Source: CAZMVY01 sp964617875
GTDB taxonomy: Bacteria; Planctomycetota; Phycisphaerae; UBA1845; PWPN01
DNA: 64,000 nucleotides
Assembly: GCA_964617875.1 (NCBI GenBank)
Contig: CAZUAI010000012.1
Span: forward strand, 25,903 to 89,902
Reading direction: 5' to 3'
Every line of letters starts with the position of its first letter. Position 1 is the stretch's first letter. Shown one piece after another: positions 25,379 to 34,219 of the stretch. A program made the position numbers and the translations under genes. The notes beneath the pieces were generated by a model. It worked only from the letters and a program-made list of their open reading frames with translations, was not told the DNA's origin and searched no databases.

Positions 25379-25413
25379 CGCAGGCTGTTCATTATCTTCC
25401 CACGGGCACGAAT

Positions 25414-25767
25414 TCACAATGCGGACTTCGCCGGATAGCCCATTTCCCGCAATGCCGCGACCAGCCGCTCGCGGTGGTCGCCCTGGATCTCGATACACCC
25501 GTCCGCCACTGTGCCGCCGGCGGCACACAGCGTCTTGAACCGCTTCAGCAGGCCCGCGAGGTCCGACGCGACCGGATCGAGCCCTGCGATGACGGTGACG
25601 ATCTTGCCCCCGGCCCGGCGCTCGCGACTCACCCGCGCCGGCTGATCGGCCGCCGGCTTGACCTTGCCGTCCGCCCCGCGCGGACACCGGCAGTCGGCCA
25701 GGGGCCGCTCGCACACCTCGCATGTGACGGGCCGCTCGAAACGCGTGCCGTCGAAGAGTCCTGCCAT
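25414..25767 (-). CDS. yciH: SUI1/YciH-type translation factor
   Basis: A 117-residue eIF1/SUI1-fold protein. The SUI1 core is clear (KIVTVIAGLDP, DLAGLLKRFKTLCAAGGTVADGCIEIQGDHRERLVAAL, GYPAK). The family monitors start-codon selection or acts in stress translation control. An N-terminal knuckle CEVCERPLADCRC precedes it, as in several bacterial members. No Shine-Dalgarno is present; TATCAT ends 7 bases before the ATG, so the mRNA is probably leaderless. It heads the operon that leads into the ECF sigma gene and diverges from the MFS gene. Confidence 0.88.
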   Translation of the reverse strand: MAGLFDGTRFERPVTCEVCERPLADCRCPRGADGKVKPAADQPARVSRERRAGGKIVTVIAGLDPVASDLAGLLKRFKTLCAAGGTVADGCIEIQGDHRERLVAALREMGYPAKSAL

Positions 25768-25771
25768 GCCC

Positions 25772-25782
25772 GGTATGATACC
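25772..25782. promoter_or_regulatory. Shared bidirectional -10 element
   Basis: The odd palindrome GGTATGATACC gives TATGAT on the plus strand (11 bases before the MFS ATG) and TATCAT on the minus strand (7 bases before the yciH ATG). Either transcript would have almost no leader. The -35 matches are poor on both sides. Confidence 0.45.
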
Positions 25783-25790
25783 GCCCGCTC

Positions 25791-27053
25791 ATGGCCATCG
25801 AAACCGGCACGGACGGTCAGCCCCCCCCGCCGCCGTCGGGCCACGACCCGTTCGGCGCCCTCCGCCTGCGCAACTACCGCCTCCTCCTCAGCGGCAACAC
25901 CGCCGCCAACATCGGCATGCACATGCAAACCGTCGCCATCGGCTGGGAGATCTACGAACGCACCCATTCGGCCCTGGCCCTCGGGCTGATCGGCCTGTCG
26001 CAGGTCGTCCCCGTACTGGTGCTCGTCCTGCCCGCCGGTGCGGTCGCCGACCGGCTCAGCCGGCGGCGAATCGTCATTGCCGCGCTCGCCGTCATCTCGC
26101 TCTGTTCGATGGCCCTCTGCGGCATCTCGAGCGGGCGGGCGGACGTCCGCTGGATGTACGCGGTGCTGTTCGTCAACGGCATCGCCCGCGCGTTCCTCCA
26201 GCCGGCCCGCGCCGCGTTTCTGCCGCAGATCGTCCCGCGCGAGCGGTTTGGCAACGCGGTCACGTGGAACAGCTTCGGCTTCCACCTGGCCGCGATCATC
26301 GGCCCGGCCTTCGGCGGCTGGCTGATCAAGATGCTCGGCGGCGCGGCGACGGTCTACGCTGTCGATGCGGCCAGCGCCCTCGTCTTCGCCCTCGCCATGA
26401 GCATGATCCCCCATCAGCCCCGTGCGGTCGCCGCCCCGCCGGGGGCCTCGCCGTCGATCGCCGCGGGGATCGGGTTCCTCCGCCGTTCGCCGGTCGTGCT
26501 CGCCTCGATCACGCTGGACCTCTTCGCCGTCCTGCTCGGCGGGGCGACGGCCCTGCTGCCGATCTACGCGAAGGACATCCTCCGCGTCGGGCCCGTCGGC
26601 CTCGGCTGGCTGCAGGCCGCGCCGGCACTCGGGGCGCTGACGATGGCCCTGCTCCTCGCCTGCCGCCCGCCGATGCAGAAGGCCGGCCGCGATCTCCTGC
26701 TGGCCGTCGCCGGCTTCGGCGTCGCGACGATCGTCTTCGGTCTCTCGCGGTCGTTCTGGCTGTCGCTGCTGATGCTCCTGCTGAGCGGGGCGCTCGACAA
26801 CATCAGCGTGGTCGTGCGCCACACGCTCGTCCAGATGCTGACGCCCGACCACCTCCGCGGCCGTGTGTCGGCGATCAATGCGATGTTCATCAACGCCTCG
26901 AACGAACTGGGCGGCTTCGAGTCCGGCTTCGTGGCATACCTCGCCGGCCCGACCTTCTCCGTGGTCTTCGGCGGCGTGGGCACGCTCGTGGTCGTCGCCG
27001 CCGTAGCCAGGATCTGGCCGCAGCTTCGCCGATACGGGCGGCTTGGGGAGTAG
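25791..27053 (+). CDS. MFS transporter (MFS_3 / EntS-like exporter)
   Basis: A 420-residue permease with about 12 hydrophobic segments. The N terminus 'DPFGALRLRNYRLLLSGNTAANIGMHMQTVAIGWEIYERT' and the loop 'GAVADRLSRRRI' are typical of the MFS_3 group, which includes the enterobactin exporter EntS and multidrug or macrolide efflux proteins. The matching second-half motif 'LRGRVSAINAMFINASNELGGF' is present. The substrate is not predictable. The transporter stands alone, diverging from yciH over a shared -10 element. Length is normal. Confidence 0.88.
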   Translation: MAIETGTDGQPPPPPSGHDPFGALRLRNYRLLLSGNTAANIGMHMQTVAIGWEIYERTHSALALGLIGLSQVVPVLVLVLPAGAVADRLSRRRIVIAALAVISLCSMALCGISSGRADVRWMYAVLFVNGIARAFLQPARAAFLPQIVPRERFGNAVTWNSFGFHLAAIIGPAFGGWLIKMLGGAATVYAVDAASALVFALAMSMIPHQPRAVAAPPGASPSIAAGIGFLRRSPVVLASITLDLFAVLLGGATALLPIYAKDILRVGPVGLGWLQAAPALGALTMALLLACRPPMQKAGRDLLLAVAGFGVATIVFGLSRSFWLSLLMLLLSGALDNISVVVRHTLVQMLTPDHLRGRVSAINAMFINASNELGGFESGFVAYLAGPTFSVVFGGVGTLVVVAAVARIWPQLRRYGRLGE

Positions 27054-27127
27054 GTCCTTACACCGAAACACACACGCAAGACCCGCGCATCTTTCGGTCG
27101 CGGCCGCAGGCCGCTTCGGGCAGGTGG

Positions 27128-28095
27128 TCCGTCACCCCCGCGAAAGCGCGAGTCCAGCATCTGTGTCATCGAGTCTGGATCCCCGCTTGCGCGGGGATGA
27201 CGATCGCAGCGTGCGCGGCGATGACGATCGCAGCGTGCGCGCAGATGACAATCGCAGCCCTCAGCGTTCCTTTCCGCTCGTCCGTCACCCCCGCGAAAGC
27301 GGGAGTCCAGGGTCTGTGTCATCGGGTCTGGATCCCCGCTTGCGCGGGGATGACAATCGCAGCTCGCGCGGCGATGACAATCGCAGCGTGCGCGGCGATG
27401 ACAATCGCAGCGTGCGCGAAGATGACAACCGCAGNNNNNNNNNNNNNNNNNNNNNNNNNNNNNNNNNNNNNNNNNNNNNNNNNNNNNNNNNNNNNNNNNN
27501 NNNNNNNNNNNNNNNNNNNNNNNNNNNNNNNNNNATCGCAGCGTGCGCGGCGATGACAATCGCAGCGTGCGCGAAGATGACAACCGCAGCCCTCAGCGTT
27601 CCTTTCCGCTCGTCCGTCACCCCCGCGAAAGCGGGGGTCCAGCGTCTGTGTCATCGGGTCTGGATCCCCGCGTGCGCGGGGATGACAATCGCAGCGCGCG
27701 GCGATGACAATCGCAGCGTGCGCGGAGATGACAACCGCAGCCCTCAGCGTTCCTTTCCGCTCGCCCGTCACCCCCGCGAAAGCGGGGGTCCAGGGTCTGC
27801 ATCATCGAGTCTGGATCCCCGCTTGCGCGGGGATGACGATCGCAGCGTGTGCGGGGATGACATCGCAGCTTGCGCGGACATGACAATCGCAGCCCTCCGC
27901 ATTCGTTTCCGCCCGTCCGTCACCCCCGCGAAAGCGGGGGTCCAGCATCCGTCGCTCGCAACCGTCCCTACCGGATATCCGCCCGTCACCCCCGCGAAAG
28001 CGGGGGTCCAGAATCTGCATCATCGACTCTGGATCCCCGCTTGCGCGGGGATGACGATCGCAGCGTGTGCGGGGATGACAATCGCAGCGTGCATG
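27128..28095. repeat. Array of inverted-repeat elements and a 24-bp minisatellite
   Basis: Four full copies and some partial copies of the ~71-bp two-hairpin element (from GTCACCCCCGCGAAAGCG to CCCCGCTTGCGCGGGGATGAC) start near 27130, 27284, 27617, 27767, 27918 (half) and 27985. Between them runs a 24-base tandem unit GATGACAATCGCAGCGTGCGC(G)GC, two to four units at a time (for example 27195-27260, 27350-27434, 27535-27590). Because 24 is a multiple of three, long meaningless frames run through it. No gene is seen in 27054-28133. Confidence 0.9.
27435..27534. other. Assembly gap (100 N) inside the repeat array
   Basis: Exactly 100 N, the usual placeholder for a gap of unknown size. It is flanked on both sides by the same 24-base unit, so the true copy number of the array is not known. 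Confidence 1.
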
Positions 28096-28133
28096 GGGAC
28101 CGCCCTGTCGCTTCTACCCTCAGCACTCCGTAC

Positions 28134-31100
28134 TTACTCCCCGACCTGCTGAATCGCCACGATCTTCGGCGTCACATACTGGCGGTCCCAGTAGTCCGGC
28201 GGCGTGCCCGGCGGCAGCGAAGCCATGCTGTCGTTGAAGTCGTTGTTGGCCAACGACGGCGGGAAGAACACGTTCGACCGGTCGAGCAGTGCGACAAGCC
28301 GGCGGTCGCTGTGTTCGGCCGGGTTGTTGGCGTTCTGCAGCCGGATCAGGATGTACGCCGTAAACGTGTCCGACCGGACCGTCAACAGATTCGCCAGCCG
28401 TCCGAAGAGCCAGTCGCGCGATTCGAGATCGGCCTGGAGCGGAGGACGATCGCTTCGCATGGACCGGTCGCCCACATCCCGCAACCGCGGAGCATGAATA
28501 TCGGTATTCCTGGTGCGGTTGTACTCCACATAACCCAGGAGCTGCCCGTAGCGCATGATGTGTTCCACGGTCCCGAAGGTGTGGCCGGCAATTCTGGGAG
28601 GCTCGAGCGGCAGAACGCCGGACGCATTGTCGAACGCATCCAGCCGCCGGAAAAAGTCGTCCATGCTGGTGAACGGCCCTGGTCCGTGCGCCGGATCCCG
28701 CAGATGCACGACCACCTGGGCGAACCACGACCGCATGGTCTTCTGGTAGTCGGCCCACTCCGTTGGCGACACCCCCGGCAGGATGTCCGGATCATCCGGC
28801 AGCGGAGGAAAAACCGCTTCCAGCACGGCAGCCGGCGCCGTGTTCACGTTGACCCGCCCGGGGATCCGACACTCGGACAGACGCTCCGGACCATGCGGTG
28901 ACGGCATCACATCCCCGGTCTCATTGTCGTAGCCGTCATCGCAGCGGGCGAAGAAACCCATCGCCTCGAACAGCCTCTGCGCGGACGCCATGTAGTCTGT
29001 GGGAGGGGGGCTGTTCGGCCTGACGGCCGTCAGGTCAAAACGCACGTTCCTTTCGCCGGCGTGGACTTCACCGGGCGCGGCCGCTCCCGTGATCCTCGTC
29101 GCGACGAGCGATGTCACGGTCTCGGTGCCCGCCCCGTATTGGGGGTTGCCGATGAACGTCGGCCTTGTCACGTCGAACCAGCCCTGAACGAGCCATCGCG
29201 GTTGCGCCGAGCCGCCGGTGACCGGCACCCAGATCGGACCCCGATCGGCCACGGGCAGAGCCACGCCGGGAACGGTGGACGCGTCGTTTCCGCCGCCCAC
29301 GCCGTCCGGCGGATGCGGCTTGGCATACCAGCGCCCGAGGCCCGACTGCGATGGAATTGGCTGGCCCGTCGGCGCATAGTCGTTGGTGGCCTTGAAGTCG
29401 AATTCGTTCCGGGCAAACCGCCACCGGAGGATTCCCCGCTCCAAACTGTACTCGCGCATCTGGTCGGGGTTCGGCTTGAGTGCCTCTTCGGCCGTCACAT
29501 GTTCCATGTCCGTTCCGGCCACGGAATCGACCAGCACGCGCAGCGAAGACCCCGAGACGGGCAGCCGCACAAGGTTCAAGGCATGATCCCCCCTCGCAAA
29601 CGGCGGCAGCGGAACCCCGGCGACCGAAGCCCCCATCCCCTCGAGCACATACACGCCCGGCGGCATTGCCATGGGCCCCGAAGACGCAATGACCAACCGG
29701 CCCGGCCACCACGTGCCCGCAACCGGGTCGTACTGGGCCTCCGTGATACTCTGCCCCGTCAGATCAAGCGTGGCGACGCCCAACGCCGGACCGGTCAGAC
29801 TGTAGCCGTCCAGCGACAGCGGCACCGGGTACGGATTGCACAGCTCCACGGCGCTGAACTCGATAATGGGATCGCCGCCGGAACTCTCGCCACGGGCGCG
29901 CACGACGACCTCACTGATAAAGGGTTGTCGCTCGAAGCCGAAAACGGCGATCGACGGCACGTCCGTTCCGCCCACGTTTCCGAAGAACGCCTGCGGATAG
30001 TGGGTCAATTCCGAGTCCGCGTCGAGGTAGTCGCGAAGGTTCGCCACGTACTGAACCGCCTGATTGTATTGCTCCGCGGTCGGCAGAGAACTCGGATCCT
30101 TGAGCGCACTGACCACGGCATACAGGAGCCGAGTCGCCGCCAGATTGTGCGATGGCTGACCCGGAGCGAACTGGAGAAGGTTCTGCACCGCTATCGGTAT
30201 GTCCACCTGGCGGCACCGCCCGAGAACGTCTTTATCATCGAGCCCCACCAGGCTTCCCGGATGGTACGGGCTCGGCCGCACCGTGCGGTCGAAGCTGTAC
30301 GTCGTGAGCAGGTGGCGAATGTCGTGCTTCCTGCCGTCGGCGGTACCCAGAACGTCGCCGGCCCACGTGGTCACATCGGTGTAGGGCAACCGACGTCGCT
30401 TCTGCCCCGGTTTCCCGTCGCCGATGACGTTCCACAGCCCCAGTTGCGGCCCGTCCTGAATGTTCGGTCTTTCGAACATGCTCTCGACCTGCGCCGTCGC
30501 GTCCGACTTGAGCAGGAACCGGTTTCGCAGCGCCAACTCGTCTCCAACATCGAACAGCCGGGCACGACGGCCGAGATCCCAGGGAGCGGACCAACCGGTC
30601 TTCGACGCGAGCGATGCGGGAGCTTCGTAGAACCGCAAGACCCAGTCCGCATAGTTCCGCATCAGGAGCACGTACGTATTGCCGGGGTTGGTCGGATTGG
30701 TGTAGTCCCCGTATGGCGAGGGCGGCTTGCCATCGGGGGCCGGGGGTTCCGTCCGTTTCATGATTCCAAGTCGCAGGTACTGCGTGCTGCGAGCCTTTGT
30801 CAGCCAGTTGGTGGGTTTCGAAGCGTTGTAGTCATCGTCGGTGCCGACCTTCGAAAGCACGGCCGCCAGATTCAACTGCGACGGAAGCGCGCCGAAGCTG
30901 GTCAGCACGGTATAATCGTCCGGGTCACCCGCGGGGTCCGCCGTGACCATGTCCCACGCCGTGTTGAGATTCAGCATCCCGCAGTTGTCGATGATCCGGA
31001 CGGCGGCGAAGACGTCATTGCCGTCCGCCCGATCCCGGGCGTCCTGAATCTGACGCCAGATCGAATCCGCAATGCCGTCACCGTCGGCGTCGGCGTTGGC

Positions 31101-31757
31101 TTCGGGAACGCCGTCCATATCGACATCCACAACACCGGCTACGGGAGCATTCGCGGTCCAGACCTCAGCCTCCATCGGACCCGACCCGCCGGCGGCGAAG
31201 ACGTCAGAGACCTGCGCCCATCGGTAGTGCCAGACGCTGTTCGGCGCATCCCATGTCGCCGTCGGCTCGATTGGGGCCAGCCAGGGATCGCCAACACCCG
31301 AAGCGTAGTGCGGGGCGTCGTAGGGTTCGTAGCCGGCGCCCGCCACAAGTCGGCTCAGAGGCGTCGTGCTGCCCGCTGCCTGCGAGACCACGTTTTCCGC
31401 CAACGTCGTCTGAATCCTCCGAAGCACAAAATCCTGAATCTCATCCAGCCCCTGCACGTTGCCGAAGCTGCGGACGGTCTGGCGTTCGAGGCGCGTGACC
31501 AGCACGAAGGACGAGCCGATGATCGCGAGCATCGCCGTCATCGTGACGGCCATGATCAGGGCGTTCCCGCGACGCCGGGTGCCGCCCCCGACGGTCGCCC
31601 GCGGGGACCGCCCCCCGCCGCTGTGGTGCAGCCATTCCGGCTGCTGGGCCAGTCCCACGCTGAAAGCCCGCGCCACAAGTCCCGGCCGGGCGCCCCGCAT
31701 CACAACTCCGCCCTCTCGCCTGTGTCGTTCGATATTCATAACGCACCGTCCGCTCAT
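28134..31757 (-). CDS. GspK-like large minor pseudopilin / general secretion protein K-like
   Basis: About 1207 residues. After a ~60-residue N-terminal stretch (part of it encoded by a palindromic repeat at 31621-31679) comes a single hydrophobic helix, RRRGNALIMAVTMTAMLAIIGSSFVLV, typical of GspK-like proteins that lack the Glu5 consensus. 'VRIIDNCGMLNLNTAWD' and later 'GRVNVNTAPAAVLEAVFP' are the characteristic GspK segments, the latter in a helix-hairpin-helix-like position. The protein is several times longer than enterobacterial GspK, as often in planctomycetes. Its ATG overlaps the stop codon of the GspJ-like gene (ATGA at 31754-31757). A later ATG at 31700 also has a ribosome site (GGAG). 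Confidence 0.75.
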   Translation of the reverse strand: MSGRCVMNIERHRREGGVVMRGARPGLVARAFSVGLAQQPEWLHHSGGGRSPRATVGGGTRRRGNALIMAVTMTAMLAIIGSSFVLVTRLERQTVRSFGNVQGLDEIQDFVLRRIQTTLAENVVSQAAGSTTPLSRLVAGAGYEPYDAPHYASGVGDPWLAPIEPTATWDAPNSVWHYRWAQVSDVFAAGGSGPMEAEVWTANAPVAGVVDVDMDGVPEANADADGDGIADSIWRQIQDARDRADGNDVFAAVRIIDNCGMLNLNTAWDMVTADPAGDPDDYTVLTSFGALPSQLNLAAVLSKVGTDDDYNASKPTNWLTKARSTQYLRLGIMKRTEPPAPDGKPPSPYGDYTNPTNPGNTYVLLMRNYADWVLRFYEAPASLASKTGWSAPWDLGRRARLFDVGDELALRNRFLLKSDATAQVESMFERPNIQDGPQLGLWNVIGDGKPGQKRRRLPYTDVTTWAGDVLGTADGRKHDIRHLLTTYSFDRTVRPSPYHPGSLVGLDDKDVLGRCRQVDIPIAVQNLLQFAPGQPSHNLAATRLLYAVVSALKDPSSLPTAEQYNQAVQYVANLRDYLDADSELTHYPQAFFGNVGGTDVPSIAVFGFERQPFISEVVVRARGESSGGDPIIEFSAVELCNPYPVPLSLDGYSLTGPALGVATLDLTGQSITEAQYDPVAGTWWPGRLVIASSGPMAMPPGVYVLEGMGASVAGVPLPPFARGDHALNLVRLPVSGSSLRVLVDSVAGTDMEHVTAEEALKPNPDQMREYSLERGILRWRFARNEFDFKATNDYAPTGQPIPSQSGLGRWYAKPHPPDGVGGGNDASTVPGVALPVADRGPIWVPVTGGSAQPRWLVQGWFDVTRPTFIGNPQYGAGTETVTSLVATRITGAAAPGEVHAGERNVRFDLTAVRPNSPPPTDYMASAQRLFEAMGFFARCDDGYDNETGDVMPSPHGPERLSECRIPGRVNVNTAPAAVLEAVFPPLPDDPDILPGVSPTEWADYQKTMRSWFAQVVVHLRDPAHGPGPFTSMDDFFRRLDAFDNASGVLPLEPPRIAGHTFGTVEHIMRYGQLLGYVEYNRTRNTDIHAPRLRDVGDRSMRSDRPPLQADLESRDWLFGRLANLLTVRSDTFTAYILIRLQNANNPAEHSDRRLVALLDRSNVFFPPSLANNDFNDSMASLPPGTPPDYWDRQYVTPKIVAIQQVGE
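31621..31679. repeat. Dispersed palindromic repeat in the GspK-like leader
   Basis: CTGTGGTGCAGCCATTCCGG ... GAAAGCCCGCGCCACAAG, a diverged copy of the 7741-7799 family. It is read in frame upstream of the hydrophobic helix. Confidence 0.6.
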
Positions 31758-33439
31758 TCCAGCGGAATTACCATCGTATACGTCTGCGCACCGGGCACCG
31801 TCGCCCAGACGCCCGGCACGGGCGGCGCCGCCCCCAACTGCCGCCGGTTCGCGTCCACCAGCGAGACCGTGATCTTGATCGCCTTCGGGAAGTCGGCCCG
31901 GACCGCTCGTCGGTTCTCATCCGTAAAACCGCGCGTAATCCACAGCCAGCGAGTCATCATGTCGGCTGTCACAGCAGCGTTTGTGTCCTGCGGCCAGTCG
32001 CGAACCGGATTCGCACTAGCCGGCAGCGTCGAATCCTGCGGGCCGTTAAACGACTCCCAGATCTGCCGGCCGGGCACAAACGCAGACGTCCACAGGGGAA
32101 ACAACGGAGGCGTCCCGAAGTTGCCGTCGTTGTCGTTGTTGTCGTTGTTTTCAGGCCACCATCGCGGGAACCAATTCGCATTCGCCGGGTTGACTGGGTC
32201 CGTCTCGGCCCAGCGCTGGATCTTGAACTCGACGCAGCCGGGGATCATGCGGAGGTGGTCGGCGGAGGCGGCCGCCACGTCGATGTACGGCAGGCCCAGC
32301 CACAGGTTATTGCGATGCGCCGCAAGCAACGGGTGCCGCCCGATCAGATGATACAGATACGACTGCTGCGTCGGCGCCGCCGCCCACGCCGGCCACTCGA
32401 ACGGATTGTGCCAGGACGCCGGCGTCTCGTATTCGTACTCCCAGTTCTCGTACACGTCCGTGGCCTTGTCCCACGGCCACGGCGCGTTGGCGGCGCCGGT
32501 CGGTCCGTCGCTGAAGCCGCGAAACCCGTAGCTCGGCGCGAGGTAGTACGCCGGCGGATCGTCCACAAGTTGGGCCGCCGTCGTCCCCGGGTACAGGTTC
32601 GGGATCATCAGCTTCGCAAACCGGCCGAGTTCGAGCTGCGAGAGCGGCTTCGCATTGACCGCGCCGGTCATGCTGTCGTGCGTCCCCAGAATCCCGTATT
32701 CGACGCGGGCGAGGTTGCTGCGAATGGGCACGGCGGCGGGGCCGGTGAAGGTCTTCGTGTTCGCATCCCACCGCTGCCGGATCGTCTGAAAGTCGCCGTT
32801 GGCGAAGAAGACGATCGTGTCCGCCCGCGTGACGGCCATCTCGGTCGGCGGGCGGTTCGCATCGACCTGCCGTGCGGGCAGGTAGTTGTAGCAGAAGCCG
32901 ACGAAGCACTCCTTTCGCAGCCCCTCGAAGTCGCGCCGGATCTGCTGCTCGAAGGCCCGCAGGCTGTTCATCACCTCGTTGTTGGCGTTCGACAGGTTCG
33001 TCGCCTTGGTGCTCATCGAGAAGATCGCCCCGACGGTGATCAGCAGCAGCGACATGATCGCGACGGAGACGAGCAGTTCGGCGAGCGTGAACGCCTTTTG
33101 GCGGGCCGCCGAAAGGGAGCTACGGAGTACGGAAGACTGGGTATCGAGCCACGATCGAATGCCAGGCGCCGAGGACCAACTGCCACGTTGGGGGGCCGAC
33201 GGCCCGGTACGCCATGCACGGCGCAAAGCCTTCGACCCCGCCCCCCCTCCCCCTTCAAGCGAGGGGGACGGGGTGAGGGTATCCGACTCTGAACTCATGA
33301 CACGCAACGTATCACTCGTCACCCCCCCCGGGAAGAGGGACGAACTGAACCTGACAGCATCTCCGCAACCCGAGGCCCGAAAACCCGGCCCCCGGCACCC
33401 GGCCCCTCGCGCCCGAAACCTGTTTCGGTCCGCCGTCAT
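31754..33439 (-). CDS. GspJ/PulJ-like minor pseudopilin
   Basis: About 561 residues. ATG at 33439 has a Shine-Dalgarno (GAGGG, 7 bases upstream). A ~110-residue leader follows, part of which translates a repeat at 33238-33285. The prepilin signal then appears: QKAFTLAELLVSVAIMSLLLITVGAIF, with Glu at +5. The mature domain has 'EQQIRRDFEGLRK', as in PulJ-type pseudopilins. It is translationally coupled to the GspK-like gene. J and K cap the pseudopilus tip in type II secretion, so this pair fits with the G/H/I-like genes at 5.5-10.2 kb, although the two groups are 18 kb apart. Confidence 0.75.
   Translation of the reverse strand: MTADRNRFRARGAGCRGPGFRASGCGDAVRFSSSLFPGGVTSDTLRVMSSESDTLTPSPSLEGGGGAGSKALRRAWRTGPSAPQRGSWSSAPGIRSWLDTQSSVLRSSLSAARQKAFTLAELLVSVAIMSLLLITVGAIFSMSTKATNLSNANNEVMNSLRAFEQQIRRDFEGLRKECFVGFCYNYLPARQVDANRPPTEMAVTRADTIVFFANGDFQTIRQRWDANTKTFTGPAAVPIRSNLARVEYGILGTHDSMTGAVNAKPLSQLELGRFAKLMIPNLYPGTTAAQLVDDPPAYYLAPSYGFRGFSDGPTGAANAPWPWDKATDVYENWEYEYETPASWHNPFEWPAWAAAPTQQSYLYHLIGRHPLLAAHRNNLWLGLPYIDVAAASADHLRMIPGCVEFKIQRWAETDPVNPANANWFPRWWPENNDNNDNDGNFGTPPLFPLWTSAFVPGRQIWESFNGPQDSTLPASANPVRDWPQDTNAAVTADMMTRWLWITRGFTDENRRAVRADFPKAIKITVSLVDANRRQLGAAPPVPGVWATVPGAQTYTMVIPLE
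33238..33285. repeat. CCCTCNCCC / GGGTGAGGG repeat, single copy
   Basis: CCCCCTTCAAGCGAGGGGGA followed by CGGGGTGAGGGTATCC. It matches the family with three copies at 63238-63439. It is translated within the GspJ-like leader. Confidence 0.6.
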
Positions 33440-33810
33440 CGCTTGCCCTCGGCACCTGTGCCTCGACAAGACTCTACGTCTTGCGCCGGCGTATCTTATG
33501 CGCATTCCCACCCGGTTGCCCAGCCATCGCTCCAACGCTCGGGCGACCTGCCGATCCGACATGGGACGTCGCGCGTCCGGCCGACACGCCGTACCCACTT
33601 GTGCCGACACATCTTATGGGCAATCCAACTGTCCGGGAAAGCCCGTCGCCTGTGGAGCACGTGCGGCGATGTCTCTGTAGGAGCGATTGCCAATGCCGAC
33701 CGCACGCCCCGACACGCTCCTCATCAAGCCCCCCCGAAATGCTCACACCGCGTCGCACCGAGTCCCCCCCCTACTCGCCCTTGCACAGTCGCATCCGAAA
33801 ACGCCCACAA

Positions 33811-33865
33811 CCAAACGAAGCCACGGCGACCGTCTAAGACCAGCGCCAAACGAAGCCACGGCGAC
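33811..33865. repeat. 20-bp direct repeat in a long C-rich intergenic region
   Basis: CCAAACGAAGCCACGGCGAC occurs at 33811-33830 and again at 33846-33865, a 35-base period. The whole gap 33440-34219 (780 bases) has no credible gene. Its plus strand is strikingly rich in C and poor in G, so a minus-strand leader RNA would be G-rich. Confidence 0.6.
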
Positions 33866-34219
33866 GTCGATCGCCTCTCCTATTCCAAGGCGCCACAAAC
33901 ACTTACACACACCGCCCCCCCTCGCCCTTCGCACCCTGCTCACCCTTCCTGCCTTTCCCACGACAAGCCTGTGCCTTCCCAGTACGAAGCTCCCCGCCTC
34001 ACGGCGCCTCGCCCCCCATCGCTCCACCACGAACCCCTTTCCGAACTCGCCGAACGAACCGCTCCGTCGCCCGGGTGGTGCATTGCGCCCGCGCCGACAC
34101 CTCCTGCCCTCGCGACCATGTCCGTCCGAGTCGACGCCGCAGCGGACAAGCCCTATCCTACGCCATCGTCACGGACAAACGTCTCTGGCCGCAAGCCGGC
34201 CTGAGAACCGGAGGTCTGC

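Noticed and set aside
27128..28095. CRISPR array
   Set aside because: Units are hairpin elements and 24-bp tandem repeats without unique spacers of constant length, and no cas genes are nearby.
27043..28152. Long frames on both strands with periodic residues (DDNRSVRG, HPRESGGPG)
   Set aside because: They translate the 24-bp tandem unit and inverted-repeat elements; the period is a multiple of three, so several frames stay open. They run through the N gap and have no start signals.
29061..32351. A ~1096-codon open frame on the plus strand
   Set aside because: Antisense shadow of the GspK- and GspJ-like genes, which have recognisable motifs.
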